Shown here piece after piece: positions 30,037 through 39,020 of a stretch of DNA of 64,000 nt; the stretch's first letter is position 1; every line of letters starts with the position of its first letter. The notes under the pieces were generated by a model, which did not search any database, was not told where the DNA came from, and was given only the letters and a program-made list of their open reading frames with translations. This DNA is from an uncultured SAR86 cluster bacterium (GTDB lineage: Bacteria > Pseudomonadota > Gammaproteobacteria > Magnimaribacterales > Magnimaribacteraceae): positions 186,001 to 250,000 of the forward strand of contig CACBUE010000001.1 of NCBI GenBank assembly GCA_902542325.1, in the 5' to 3' direction. The translations under genes were made by a program, and so were the position numbers.

Positions 30037-30804
30037 ATGAAAATTCTACTTTCAAATGATGATGGATATGACGCACCGGGACTCGAAGTGCTCTTTGAGA
30101 CACTGAAGGATTTTGCAGAACTTTGTGTTGTAGCTCCGGAAGAAAATAATAGCGGAGCAGGATGTTCCATAACGACTAATAAACCTATGCATGTTACCAA
30201 ACAAAAAAACGGTTTTTTTTCTGTTAGTGGCAGACCTGCAGACTGCGTTTATCTTGGAATAAATGAATTAGCTCCGTGGAAACCAGATATTGTGATTAGT
30301 GGAATAAACCTTGGGGCAAATATGGGAGAGGACCTGCTTTATTCTGGAACAGTCGGTGCCGCATTAGAAGCAAGAGGCTTAGATTATCCTTCTATAGCTA
30401 TATCTGCTGCTGCATTTCATCAACCAGGTTCCGAAAATTTTCTGGAACCTAATTATCAAACCTCTGCTGATGTTGTTCTAGATCTTCTCCAAAATTATGA
30501 ATTAAGTACAATTGATGCATCTCTCGTTTTAAATATCAATACGCCTAATGTAGAATTTTCAAAGGATCTTGGATACGTAATTACTTCAGTTGGGACATGG
30601 GGAGCAAGAACTCCTCCTGGCGTAGAAGAAGATATAAAAGGCAACAAAACATACTGGACGACCCATAGAGGTGAATTTCCACAGAATAAAGAGAATTCTG
30701 ACATAGCAATATTACAGGGTGGTAAAGTCTCTATATCCCCAATTAATCCGAGTTTCACTATTGATGAAGTATCGAATGGAAGCTTTAGTTTAAAAATGAA
30801 ATGA
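30037..30804 (+). CDS. surE: 5'-nucleotidase SurE
   Basis: Metal-dependent nucleoside monophosphatase associated with stationary-phase survival. LLSNDDGYDAPGL at residue 3 carries the two Asp metal ligands, APEENNSGAGCSIT near 37, SGRPADCVYLG near 65, and SGINLGANMGEDLLYSGTVG near 90. The 255 residues match. It overlaps pcm by four bases (ATGA); surE-pcm pairing is conserved in proteobacteria. Confidence 0.96.
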   Translation: MKILLSNDDGYDAPGLEVLFETLKDFAELCVVAPEENNSGAGCSITTNKPMHVTKQKNGFFSVSGRPADCVYLGINELAPWKPDIVISGINLGANMGEDLLYSGTVGAALEARGLDYPSIAISAAAFHQPGSENFLEPNYQTSADVVLDLLQNYELSTIDASLVLNINTPNVEFSKDLGYVITSVGTWGARTPPGVEEDIKGNKTYWTTHRGEFPQNKENSDIAILQGGKVSISPINPSFTIDEVSNGSFSLKMK

Positions 30805-31484
30805 GCCTAGATAAAGAAAATTTACAAGGTCAGGGCATGACCTCCTTAAGGACTAGGCAAAGACTAATTGAAAGACTGACTGAGAAAGGTATATCAGATG
30901 TAAGGGTACTCGCGGCTATGAGAGATAGCCCTCGACATCTATTTCTAGATGAAGCTCTCGCAACAAGGGCATATGAAGATTTATCCTTACCAATTGGTTA
31001 TCAGCAGACAATCTCACAACCCTATATAGTAGCTAGGATGACTGAATGTCTGATTTCAGATGAGCGTTTATCAGAAATTCCTCTTGAAAATACTCTGGAA
31101 ATTGGAACAGGTTGCGGTTATCAAACATATCTTTTATCTATCTTTTCAAAAAAGGTTACAACTATTGAAAGAATTGAGCCTCTTCAAATAAAAGCTAAGA
31201 ATATTCTTAAGAATCTAAAAGTTAATAATGTATCTTTTAAGTTTGATGATGGTAACAATTTAGGTCAGCAACAATACGATGCCATTCTTTCAGCAGCAGC
31301 TCCTTTAGAAGTTCCACATTACCTTAAAGAGCGTCTTGCTATTGGTGGTAAATTAGTTTTACCTGTGGGTAATAATGAACAACAAGTCCTTACCTTGGTA
31401 AAAAGGATTTCAGAAGAGGAATTTTTAGAAGAAAAACTCGAAGATGTTATGTTCGTTCCTTTGCTTAAAGGAGTAGTTTCATAA
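30801..31484 (+). CDS. pcm: Protein-L-isoaspartate O-methyltransferase
   Basis: Repairs isoaspartyl residues in damaged proteins using S-adenosylmethionine. Motifs: MTSLRTRQRLIERL near residue 13, VRVLAAMRDSPRHLFL, LPIGYQQTISQPYIVARM near 65-82, the SAM loop LEIGTGCGYQT near 96, and LPVGNNEQQVLTLV near 190. The 227 residues are a little longer than in E. coli. Its tail holds a strong AAGGAG (31468-31473) that may serve the next gene. Confidence 0.95.
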   Translation: MSLDKENLQGQGMTSLRTRQRLIERLTEKGISDVRVLAAMRDSPRHLFLDEALATRAYEDLSLPIGYQQTISQPYIVARMTECLISDERLSEIPLENTLEIGTGCGYQTYLLSIFSKKVTTIERIEPLQIKAKNILKNLKVNNVSFKFDDGNNLGQQQYDAILSAAAPLEVPHYLKERLAIGGKLVLPVGNNEQQVLTLVKRISEEEFLEEKLEDVMFVPLLKGVVS

Positions 31485-31525
31485 ATAAAGAAGGTAAATT
31501 CTCTCTATTCTGCAAAGGAATTGCC

Positions 31526-32323
31526 ATGGGAGTAGCAGAGGTTATTCCAGGTATTTCTGGAGGCACTCTAGCTCTTATCTTGGGTATATACGAGAGACTT
31601 ATAAATGCTATAAGCTCTTTTAATCTTGACCTTATTAGTTTGCTCAAGAATAAAAGAACCTTTGAAGCTTGGGATCAAGTTGATGGAACTTTTATAACAT
31701 TACTTATTATTGGAATGTTGACCTCAATTTTCATCTTTTCTTCCCTCATATTATTCTTCATGGAAGAATATCCTTTTATTTTCAAGTCCTTTTTGTCGAG
31801 CATTTTGCTTTGTTCTGCCTTTTTAGAACCACTGAAACCCAAAATGTCAGCGCGATTTTTGATAGGATTTACCCTTTCAATTTTTATTTGCAGTTTTCTA
31901 TATCTTTTACCTTCTAGGGAATTGGTGGATATAAACCTTTTGTATTTATTCTTTTCAGGATTCATTGCCATTACAGCATTAATAATCCCAGGCATATCAG
32001 GTAGTTTCATTCTTCTTTTACTTGGAACATATACCACTATGCTAATGGCTGTTAGGGATTTAAATTTCTATCTAATTTTTATCTTCCTATCAGGAGCAAT
32101 AATTGGCTTATTTAGCACAGTCAGACTCATCAAGTTTCTATATGAAAAGGAAAGACATCTACTCCTTTCAATTTTCTTTGGGTTAGTGATTTTTTGCGTA
32201 CCACTTATTTGGGTCAATGAAACAAGTAATACAAATAGTGACTTTAGTTTTCTATCTGTTGCAACTGGAGGTTCGCTTGGTATTCTCTTAATCTTTTTAT
32301 TTAACAAGATTAAGAAAATTTAG
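31526..32323 (+). CDS. DUF368 polytopic membrane protein
   Basis: Membrane protein with about eight hydrophobic helices and the two DUF368 signature segments: [20 protein letters not shown] at the N-terminus and [20 protein letters not shown] around residue 150, an internal repeat. Members have been linked to polyprenyl-phosphate flipping, but I do not assign that here. ATG 31526 has AAAGGA six bases upstream. The in-frame sequence upstream (KFSLFCKGIA) also resembles the family, and could start from an ATA at 31481. The stop overlaps convergent fdxA. Confidence 0.8.
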   Translation: MGVAEVIPGISGGTLALILGIYERLINAISSFNLDLISLLKNKRTFEAWDQVDGTFITLLIIGMLTSIFIFSSLILFFMEEYPFIFKSFLSSILLCSAFLEPLKPKMSARFLIGFTLSIFICSFLYLLPSRELVDINLLYLFFSGFIAITALIIPGISGSFILLLLGTYTTMLMAVRDLNFYLIFIFLSGAIIGLFSTVRLIKFLYEKERHLLLSIFFGLVIFCVPLIWVNETSNTNSDFSFLSVATGGSLGILLIFLFNKIKKI

Positions 32324-32643
32324 CGTTCAATCATATCAAATTTATCTTTCACTTCTTTCCATTGTTCTGAATCAGGAAGGGGATCTTTTTGTTCAACTAT
32401 ATTGGGCCACTCCATACAGAGCTCCGCATTTAGCTCTATATATTTTATTTGATCCTCTGGAACTTCGTCTTCCGAATAAATAGCATCTATTGGACATTCA
32501 GGTTCACATAATGCGCAGTCTATACACTCATCTGGATTGATAACCAACATATTGGGACCTTCGTAGAAACAGTCTACAGGACAAACTTCTACACAGTCTG
32601 TTAACTTGCATTTGACACACGCATCTCCAACAATAAAAGCCAT
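32320..32643 (-). CDS. fdxA: 7Fe ferredoxin FdxA
   Basis: Small electron carrier with one 3Fe-4S and one 4Fe-4S cluster. Cysteines at 9, 12, 17, 21 and 25 ([17 protein letters not shown]) and at 40, 43, 46 and 50 ([11 protein letters not shown]) give the FdxA pattern, followed by the C-terminal extension with [16 protein letters not shown] at 32643 is chosen over the adjacent TTG codon, giving 107 residues. It stands alone, convergent with the DUF368 gene and divergent from pncC. It may serve the oxoacid:ferredoxin oxidoreductase at 52.5-57.4 kb, though this is inference. Confidence 0.95.
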   Translation of the reverse strand: MAFIVGDACVKCKLTDCVEVCPVDCFYEGPNMLVINPDECIDCALCEPECPIDAIYSEDEVPEDQIKYIELNAELCMEWPNIVEQKDPLPDSEQWKEVKDKFDMIER

Positions 32644-32739
32644 CAAGCATCATTTTACCAGCTAACCAATATTTGAGTAACCACCATCTAGACAAAGATA
32701 TGATTTCTGTTCTAATGACAAAGAATATTAATAAGTAAT

Positions 32740-33228
32740 TTGGAATTAACTGATCTAGAAAATCTTAGCTCAAATTTAGGAGCTCTCCTTCTTGAAAAGA
32801 AGATGTTTTTTACTTGTGCAGAGTCTTGCACAGGTGGGTTATTATCTCAATCTATAGTTTCTGTGGCTGGAAGCTCAGCTTGGTTTGGGTGTAGCTTTAT
32901 TACATATTCAAACTACTCTAAGCATAAGATGCTTGGTGTCTCAAAGGATTCACTGAAGTCGTATGGAGCTGTAAGTGAAGAAGTAGTGGGAGAAATGGTT
33001 ACTGGAGCTCTAAGTGAAAGCAGAGCAAATCTTGGTATTGCAATAAGCGGTATAGCAGGACCAGGTGGAGGTTCTCCTGAAAGGCCTGTAGGAACTGTAT
33101 GTATAGCCTGGAAACTTAATGAAGGAACAGAAATTAAAGAAACATTCCTATTTGATGGTAATAGAAACGAAGTAAGATATAGAACAGTTTTAAAAGCTTT
33201 AGAGGGGGCTATAGACTTATTAAAGTAA
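32740..33228 (+). CDS. pncC: Nicotinamide-nucleotide amidase (CinA C-terminal domain)
   Basis: Deamidates NMN to NaMN in pyridine nucleotide salvage. It consists only of the CinA C-terminal domain: FFTCAESCTGGLLSQSIVSV near residue 23, YSNYSKHKMLGVS near 58, GAVSEEVVGEM near 80, and ISGIAGPGGGSPERPVGTV near 105. A TTG start at 32740 is the most upstream that fits the family; no ATG is available before the conserved block. recA follows, as in E. coli. Confidence 0.9.
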   Translation: MELTDLENLSSNLGALLLEKKMFFTCAESCTGGLLSQSIVSVAGSSAWFGCSFITYSNYSKHKMLGVSKDSLKSYGAVSEEVVGEMVTGALSESRANLGIAISGIAGPGGGSPERPVGTVCIAWKLNEGTEIKETFLFDGNRNEVRYRTVLKALEGAIDLLK

Positions 33229-33239
33229 AATTTAAATAA

Positions 33240-33259
33240 TACTGTTCATTTATACAGTA
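33240..33259 (+). promoter_or_regulatory. LexA (SOS) box of recA
   Basis: The 20-mer TACTGTTCATTTATACAGTA contains CTGT-N8-ACAG and full TACTG/CAGTA flanks, an essentially perfect gammaproteobacterial LexA site. It overlaps the -35 position of the recA promoter, so LexA would block polymerase. Confidence 0.92.
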
Positions 33260-33270
33260 TTTTGTATAAT
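33242..33270 (+). promoter_or_regulatory. recA promoter
   Basis: A perfect TATAAT -10 at 33265-33270, preceded by TG, and a -35-like CTGTTC at 33242-33247, 17 bases upstream, inside the LexA box. The ATG is 29 bases downstream of the -10. Confidence 0.75.
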
Positions 33271-33298
33271 GCAATAATATTTTAAATGGAGAAATATT

Positions 33299-34318
33299 AT
33301 GGCTCATAAAAAGGTGACTGACATAAAAGAAGTAGATAAATCCAAGCAACTAGATAGCGCTTTAGGTCAAATTGAGAGACAGTTTGGCTCAGGTACCGTC
33401 ATGCGTATGGGAGAAAAGAGACATGAAAAAATTCCTGCTATTCCAACTGGATCATTAGGACTCGATATTGCATTGGGCATAGGTGGACTTCCCAGAGGAA
33501 GAATCGTTGAGATTTATGGCCCTGAGTCTTCTGGTAAAACAACACTTACTCTTGAAGTGATAGCACAATGCCAAAAATTAGGTGGTACTGCGGCATTTAT
33601 TGACGCTGAACATGCATTAGACCCCATTTATGCCGAAAAACTGGGAGTAAATGTTGATGAATTGTTAGTTTCGCAACCTGATACCGGCGAGCAAGCTTTA
33701 GAAGTTGCAGACATTATGGTTTCATCTGGTGGCATCGATATATTGGTTATTGACTCTGTAGCAGCATTAGTTCCGAAAGCTGAAATAGAAGGAGAGATGG
33801 GAGACCATCATGTTGGTCTGCAAGCAAGATTAATGTCACAAGCTCTTAGGAAGATCACTGGAAATGTTCAGAAGTCGGATACTTTGGTCATATTTATCAA
33901 TCAAATAAGACACAAAATAGGAGTCATGTTTGGAAGTCCGGAAACGACTGCAGGAGGAAATGCTCTCAAGTTTTATTCCTCTGTGAGAATGGATATAAGG
34001 AGAATCGGCACTGTTAAAGATGGTGATGAGGCTGTAGGAAATGAAACTCGAGTGAAGGTCGTCAAAAATAAAGTATCACCACCTTTTAAACAGGCAGAAT
34101 TTCAGATACTTTACAATAAAGGAATAAATAGATTGGGAGAGCTAATTGATAAAGGAGCTGATCTCGATATCATAGAAAAGGCAGGTGCTTGGTATAGTTA
34201 CGAAGGTGAGAAAATAGGACAAGGCAAGGCTAACTCCATCGAGTTTCTTGAACAAAATCCTAAATTACTGAAGACGATAGAAAAGCGAGTAATGGATTCC
34301 ATTAACAAGGAGGATTAA
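33299..34318 (+). CDS. recA: Recombinase RecA
   Basis: ATP-dependent strand-exchange protein and SOS co-protease. Walker A GPESSGKT is at residues 74-81, [10 protein letters not shown] near 147-156 is Walker B, and [13 protein letters not shown] with [18 protein letters not shown] covers the L1/L2 region near 170-215. The C-terminal domain is present but less acidic than in E. coli. GGAGAAATATT precedes the ATG. Expression is likely LexA-controlled. A strong terminator follows, and no recX is seen. Confidence 0.98.
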   Translation: MAHKKVTDIKEVDKSKQLDSALGQIERQFGSGTVMRMGEKRHEKIPAIPTGSLGLDIALGIGGLPRGRIVEIYGPESSGKTTLTLEVIAQCQKLGGTAAFIDAEHALDPIYAEKLGVNVDELLVSQPDTGEQALEVADIMVSSGGIDILVIDSVAALVPKAEIEGEMGDHHVGLQARLMSQALRKITGNVQKSDTLVIFINQIRHKIGVMFGSPETTAGGNALKFYSSVRMDIRRIGTVKDGDEAVGNETRVKVVKNKVSPPFKQAEFQILYNKGINRLGELIDKGADLDIIEKAGAWYSYEGEKIGQGKANSIEFLEQNPKLLKTIEKRVMDSINKED

Positions 34319-34360
34319 TTTCTCTTTCTCAAAATACCTGTTTTGTTATAGGATTCAAAT

Positions 34361-34387
34361 GTGGCGACCAATTGAGTCGCCACTTTT
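34361..34387 (+). terminator. Rho-independent terminator of recA
   Basis: GTGGCGAC (34361-34368) pairs perfectly with GTCGCCAC (34376-34383) around a seven-base loop and is followed by TTTT. It separates recA from the thiolase gene 20 bases further on. Confidence 0.92.
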
Positions 34388-34407
34388 ATGAAAATTAAGG
34401 AGATATT

Positions 34408-35586
34408 ATGGGGAATGCATATATAGTTGGTGCAGTAAGAACACCAGGCGGTAGGAAAAATGGAAAGCTAAGTCAGTGGCATCCTGCTGATCTAGGAGCA
34501 CTCGTTCTTGACGAAATAGTAGAAAGAACCGGGGTGAAGCCCGAAATGATTGATGATGTAATTTTTGGATGTGTCAGTCAGTCAGGTGCGCAATCAGGAA
34601 ATATAGCAAGAACAGCTGTTTTAGCTTCTTCTTTACCTGAATCAGTTCCAGGTACAACAGTTGATAGGCAATGTGGTTCTTCTCAACAAGCAATTCACTT
34701 TGCTGCACAGGCAGTCATGTCTGAAACGCAGGATATAGTTATAGCTGGTGGTGTAGAGGTAATGAGTCAAGTGCCCATTGGAGCAGCAATCATAGATAGC
34801 TTTAATGCTGGACATGGTCAACCTTTTGGAGGCAAGGGTACTAGTGAGAGATATCCAGGTGTGCAATTTAGTCAATTCACTGGGGCTGAAATGATGGCTG
34901 AAAGATGGCAAATGCCAAGAGAAGAATTGGATAGCTTTGCTTTGGCGAGTCATCAAAAAGCCATTAATGCAACAGAAGGTGGTTTTTTTGATAGAGAAAT
35001 AGTTCCTGTAGAAGGAGATCTTCCTAATGGTGAGAAGGAAATGGTCACTGTAGACGAAGGCATTAGATTTGATGCAAGTGAAGAAAGCCTATCTGGTTTA
35101 AATACTTTAACTGATGAAGGAGTTTTAACCGCTGGAACATCAAGCCAAATTTGTGACGGAGCTGCTGCAGTTATGCTTGTAAATGATGCTGGTCTTAAGA
35201 AGCTTGGACTTAAGCCAAGAGCAAAGGTAGTAGCTTTAGCTTTAGCAGGCGATGATCCGGTAATTATGTTGACTGGACCAATACCTGCTTCAAAAAATGT
35301 ATTAGAAAAAGCCTCTATGTCTATCGAAGATATAGATTTGTATGAAGTGAACGAGGCATTTGCTCCAGTTCCATTAGCTTGGGCAAAAGAATTAAATGCT
35401 GATTTAGAAAAATTAAATGTCAACGGTGGAGCAATGGCTCTTGGTCATCCATTAGGAGGAACAGGAGCAAAACTTATGACTACCTTGTTGCATGAATTGG
35501 AAAGAAGGGAAGCTAGGTTTGGTTTACAAGCAATTTGTGAAGGCGGAGGCACTGCCAACGCAATGATAATTGAAAGAATTAGTTAG
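34408..35586 (+). CDS. Acetyl-CoA C-acyltransferase (thiolase)
   Basis: Thiolase-fold enzyme that cleaves or forms 3-ketoacyl-CoA. The nucleophilic cysteine lies in DRQCGSSQQAIHFAAQ near residue 89, and the C-terminal catalytic motifs are VNEAFAPVPLAW near 312, NGGAMALGHPLGGTGAK near 343 and CEGGGTANA near 380. The 392 residues match tetrameric degradative thiolases. Specificity (acetoacetyl-CoA, longer chains, other acyl-CoA) cannot be read. GGAG precedes the ATG. It is a single gene whose stop overlaps the convergent proS stop. Confidence 0.9.
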   Translation: MGNAYIVGAVRTPGGRKNGKLSQWHPADLGALVLDEIVERTGVKPEMIDDVIFGCVSQSGAQSGNIARTAVLASSLPESVPGTTVDRQCGSSQQAIHFAAQAVMSETQDIVIAGGVEVMSQVPIGAAIIDSFNAGHGQPFGGKGTSERYPGVQFSQFTGAEMMAERWQMPREELDSFALASHQKAINATEGGFFDREIVPVEGDLPNGEKEMVTVDEGIRFDASEESLSGLNTLTDEGVLTAGTSSQICDGAAAVMLVNDAGLKKLGLKPRAKVVALALAGDDPVIMLTGPIPASKNVLEKASMSIEDIDLYEVNEAFAPVPLAWAKELNADLEKLNVNGGAMALGHPLGGTGAKLMTTLLHELERREARFGLQAICEGGGTANAMIIERIS

Positions 35587-36857
35587 CTTTTAATAATTGA
35601 AACAAGATCTTGATGAGAAACTAATTTAGGTTTCTCATCTTTTCTTTCTTTTAATTCAATTTCACCTGTTTCTATAGTTCTTTCACCGATAATTATAATG
35701 AAGGGAATTCCTGTAACTTCCATGTCAGCAAACTTAACTCCTGGCCTTTTATCTCTATCATCCCAAAGTACATCAATATTATTATCTTTAAGTAATTGAT
35801 AAATTTCTAAACATTTTTTCTTAATTTCCTCTTTATTCTTTTGATTAACTTCAACTATTGCTACTTCAAATGGTGCTAGGGATTTTGGCCATATTATTCC
35901 TTTGTCATCATAGTTTTGTTCAATCGCAGCTGCCACGATTCTCGAAGCGCCGATCCCATAACATCCCATTTCAGGATGTATATCCTTATCCTCACCTTGT
36001 ATCCTTAAATTAAGAACCTCAGAATATTTCCTTCCTAGTTTGAAAATATGTCCAACTTCAATTCCTTTTTTTAACTTTAACGATCCTATGCCATCTGGGC
36101 TTGGCATACCCTCCAGTGAAGCTGGGTCTTGGCCCTCTTGAAGTTCCGCCAATAGCTCTGCATTAATTGCATAATCACTTTTATCGCTGAAAGCTAGAAG
36201 GTCTTCTCCCGAGTCTGCAAGAACATGAAATTCTTCCGAATCAGAGCCACCTATAGTGCCACTATCTGCTTTGACAATTCTGTAATCTAATCCTATGACA
36301 TTGAATATTTGTATGTATGCTTCCTTCATAATAGAGTAACTTTTATCCATACCTTCTTTATCAAGATCAAAAGAATACGCATCTTTCATAATGAATTCTC
36401 TGGATCTCATTACTCCGAATCTAGGTCTTATTTCATCTCGAAATTTGGTTTGAATTTGATATAAATTTATAGGAAGTTGTTTGTAACTCGTTATGAGATT
36501 TTTACATAAATCAGTGATTATTTCTTCGTGGGTTGGCCCGAGGCAGAACTTATTCTCGTGTCGGTCAAAAAATACTAAAAGTTCTTGTCCGTACTGATCA
36601 ATTCTTCCAGATTCTTCCCACAGCGAAGCTGGTTGAACCATAGGCATCAAGATTTCTTGAGCTCCTGCATTATTCATACCTTTTCTGATGATATTTTCTA
36701 TTTTTTGAAGTACTTTCTTTCCTAATGGAAGCCAGTTATATATTCCAGATGAAACTTGTCTAATCAGACCAGCCCTTATCATGAGTTGATGGCTAATTAT
36801 CTCTGCATCAGCAGGATTTTCTCTTTGAGTACCTAGGATTAAGTGTGAAGCTTTCAT
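35583..36857 (-). CDS. proS: Prolyl-tRNA synthetase, short form without editing domain
   Basis: Class II synthetase that charges tRNA-Pro. Motif 2 region FRDEIRPRFGVMRSREFIMKD and motif 3 MGCYGIGASRIVAAA are clear, and a C-terminal anticodon-binding domain follows (about 330-424). In E. coli ProRS an editing insertion of about 180 residues (INS) lies between motifs 2 and 3. Here only about 20-25 residues (LAELQEGQDPASLEGMPSPD) separate SDYAINAE from GSLKLKKGIEVGHIF, so the domain is absent and the protein has 424 residues, not ~570. Sequence on both sides is intact, so this looks natural rather than a frameshift. Confidence 0.95.
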   Translation of the reverse strand: MKASHLILGTQRENPADAEIISHQLMIRAGLIRQVSSGIYNWLPLGKKVLQKIENIIRKGMNNAGAQEILMPMVQPASLWEESGRIDQYGQELLVFFDRHENKFCLGPTHEEIITDLCKNLITSYKQLPINLYQIQTKFRDEIRPRFGVMRSREFIMKDAYSFDLDKEGMDKSYSIMKEAYIQIFNVIGLDYRIVKADSGTIGGSDSEEFHVLADSGEDLLAFSDKSDYAINAELLAELQEGQDPASLEGMPSPDGIGSLKLKKGIEVGHIFKLGRKYSEVLNLRIQGEDKDIHPEMGCYGIGASRIVAAAIEQNYDDKGIIWPKSLAPFEVAIVEVNQKNKEEIKKKCLEIYQLLKDNNIDVLWDDRDKRPGVKFADMEVTGIPFIIIIGERTIETGEIELKERKDEKPKLVSHQDLVSIIKS

Positions 36858-36918
36858 AAAGTGTTCTTGCTAATACTAACATATAGCTAGTTTTGAGAAT
36901 CTATATAATTAAAATTGC

Positions 36919-36924
36919 TATAAT
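36919..36924 (+). promoter_or_regulatory. Extended -10 promoter for the FmdB-like gene and aspS
   Basis: TGCTATAAT is a perfect extended -10 (TATAAT at 36919-36924), 45 bases before the ATG at 36970. A small hairpin, AAGCTG/CAGCTT at 36933-36949, lies in the leader. No good -35 is present, which an extended -10 tolerates. Confidence 0.55.
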
Positions 36925-36969
36925 TACTGCATAAGCTGTAATTCAGCTTTATTTATTTAGTAATCGTTT

Positions 36970-37248
36970 ATGCCGACATATATTTTTAAGAATAAAAAAA
37001 CTGATGAGATTTTTGAGCAACAGATGCGAATTTCAGATTTAGACGAATATAAGAAAGAAAATCCTGATCTTATTCAGATGCCTACAGCTCCATCATTTAG
37101 ACTTAAAGGAACAGGATGGTATGAAACAGACTTTAAAACAGGAAATAAAAAAAATATTGCCAAAAGCGATAACGAAAGTCAGTCTTCTCCAAAACCTAAA
37201 GAAAAAAAAGATTCATCGACAAAAAAAGTATCATCTGAAAAGAAATGA
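36970..37248 (+). CDS. FmdB-like small protein lacking zinc-ribbon cysteines
   Basis: The beginning (MPTYIFKNKKTDEIFEQQM) and the block APSFRLKGTGWYETDFK (about 39-55) match the FmdB regulatory-protein family, which sits upstream of aspS in many proteobacteria. The family has a CxxC...CxxC zinc ribbon between these blocks; here there is no cysteine in the whole protein. The tail (about 56-92) is a lysine/serine-rich low-complexity stretch. Function is unknown. It overlaps aspS by four bases. Confidence 0.75.
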   Translation: MPTYIFKNKKTDEIFEQQMRISDLDEYKKENPDLIQMPTAPSFRLKGTGWYETDFKTGNKKNIAKSDNESQSSPKPKEKKDSSTKKVSSEKK

Positions 37249-39020
37249 AAAGAACGCATAAATGTAACCAAGTTACTTCAGACTTAATAGGTCAAGAGAT
37301 TACTATTTCGGGTTGGATTCATAGGAGGCGGGACCACGGTGGTGTAATCTTTTTTGATGTAAGAGACGAAGACGGATTGGTTCAAGTTGTCTATAACCCA
37401 GAATCTAAAGATATATTTTCTTTGGCAGAGACTTGTAGAAATGAATTTGTAATATTTTCAAAAGGGGTTGTAAGTGAGAGGCCAGTCGGCACAGCTAATG
37501 ATAATTTAGTAACGGGAGAGGTTGAGATTATTGCCTCTGATCTTGACATTCTAAACCCATCTTTACCAATACCTTTTCAATTAGATGAATATTCATCTGT
37601 TGGGGAAGAAACTCGTTTGAAATTTCGATTCTTGGATTTGAGACGGACTGAAATGCAAGATAATCTCAGACTAAGATCAAAAGTATCAACCTCGCTTAGA
37701 TCCTACCTTGATAATGAAGATTTTATTGAAATCGAAACACCTCTTTTAACAAAAGCAACGCCGGAAGGTGCAAGAGATTATTTAGTTCCCAGTAGAACAT
37801 TTCCAGGTCAATTCTTTGCTTTACCTCAGTCTCCACAATTATTTAAGCAAACACTAATGGCTTCCGGTTTTGAAAAGTATTTTCAATTTGCTAAATGTTT
37901 CAGAGATGAGGATTTAAGGGCTGATAGACAACCAGAATTTACACAATTAGACATAGAGATGTCCTTCGTAGATTCCAAAGAGGTTATGAGTTTAATTACC
38001 AAAATGATTAAACAAGTATTTAAAGAATCTATGTCAGTTGATTTGGGAGAGTTTGTAGAAATTACATACCATGAAGCTATTGAGAAATATGGTGTTGATA
38101 AACCAGACCTAAGAAATCCTCTAGAGTTAATTGAAGTAAAAGAATTGTTTAAAGAATGTGATTTTAAGGTTTTTAATGAACCAGCAAATGACAAAGATTC
38201 AAGAATTGCAGCGATTAAAGTACCTAATGGGAAGTTCTTAACCAGGAAACAAATAGATGACTATACAGAGTTTGTAGGAAACTATGGTGCAAAAGGACTA
38301 GCTTACATAAGGGTAGAAGATCCCTCGAAAGGCAAAGAGGGACTTCAATCGCCAATTATAAAATTTATAGAGGATTCCATCATAGAATCTTTATTATCAA
38401 CTTTAAAAGTTCAGGAAGGAGATATTATTTTCTTTGGAGCAGGAAAAAGAACTATCGTTAATGATTCATTGGCAGCGTTGCGGGATCTCGTCGCAAAAGA
38501 CCTAGATTTACTTACTTGTGAATGGGCCCCATGTTGGGTAGTAGATTTTCCAATGTTTGAGAAAAATAGAAGTGGAGATTTAACACCATTACATCATCCA
38601 TTTACTGCTCCGAATTGCACGGCAGATGAACTAAAAGAAGACCCGCTTGGAGCACTAACAGAGGCATATGATATTGTTTTAAATGGTACTGAGCTCGGAG
38701 GAGGCTCTGTAAGAATACATGATAGATTGATGCAAGAGACTGTTTTGAATCTTCTCAATATTAATGAGAAAGAGGCAGAAGAGAAATTTGGTTTCTTAAT
38801 TGCAGCATTACAGCATGGTTGTCCGCCGCATGCAGGATTGGCAATAGGTTTTGATAGAATGATTATGTTAATGACCGGCTCAGATTCTATAAGGGATGTA
38901 ATCGCCTTCCCTAAAACTCAAACAGCATCTTGTTTACTTACTGAGGCGCCAGGACAAGCTGCGCAGGAACAACTTGAAGAATTACATATTAGGTTCCACG
39001 GATTAGAAAAGGAGGATTAA
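37245..39020 (+). CDS. aspS: Aspartyl-tRNA synthetase
   Basis: Class IIb synthetase of the bacterial type. An N-terminal OB-fold anticodon-binding domain (GWIHRRRDHGGVIFFDVRDEDG near 23-44) is followed by motif 2 (FAKCFRDEDLRADRQPEFTQ near 215), the bacterial GAD insertion (about 280-420) and motif 3 (GLAIGFDRMIMLMTG near 530). The 591 residues equal E. coli AspS to within one. It lies between the FmdB-like gene and yebC. Confidence 0.97.
   Translation: MKRTHKCNQVTSDLIGQEITISGWIHRRRDHGGVIFFDVRDEDGLVQVVYNPESKDIFSLAETCRNEFVIFSKGVVSERPVGTANDNLVTGEVEIIASDLDILNPSLPIPFQLDEYSSVGEETRLKFRFLDLRRTEMQDNLRLRSKVSTSLRSYLDNEDFIEIETPLLTKATPEGARDYLVPSRTFPGQFFALPQSPQLFKQTLMASGFEKYFQFAKCFRDEDLRADRQPEFTQLDIEMSFVDSKEVMSLITKMIKQVFKESMSVDLGEFVEITYHEAIEKYGVDKPDLRNPLELIEVKELFKECDFKVFNEPANDKDSRIAAIKVPNGKFLTRKQIDDYTEFVGNYGAKGLAYIRVEDPSKGKEGLQSPIIKFIEDSIIESLLSTLKVQEGDIIFFGAGKRTIVNDSLAALRDLVAKDLDLLTCEWAPCWVVDFPMFEKNRSGDLTPLHHPFTAPNCTADELKEDPLGALTEAYDIVLNGTELGGGSVRIHDRLMQETVLNLLNINEKEAEEKFGFLIAALQHGCPPHAGLAIGFDRMIMLMTGSDSIRDVIAFPKTQTASCLLTEAPGQAAQEQLEELHIRFHGLEKED

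Noticed and set aside
34953-35423. 156-codon minus-strand frame within the thiolase
   Set aside because: Shadow of a strongly conserved gene; serine/phenylalanine-rich composition typical of antisense frames.
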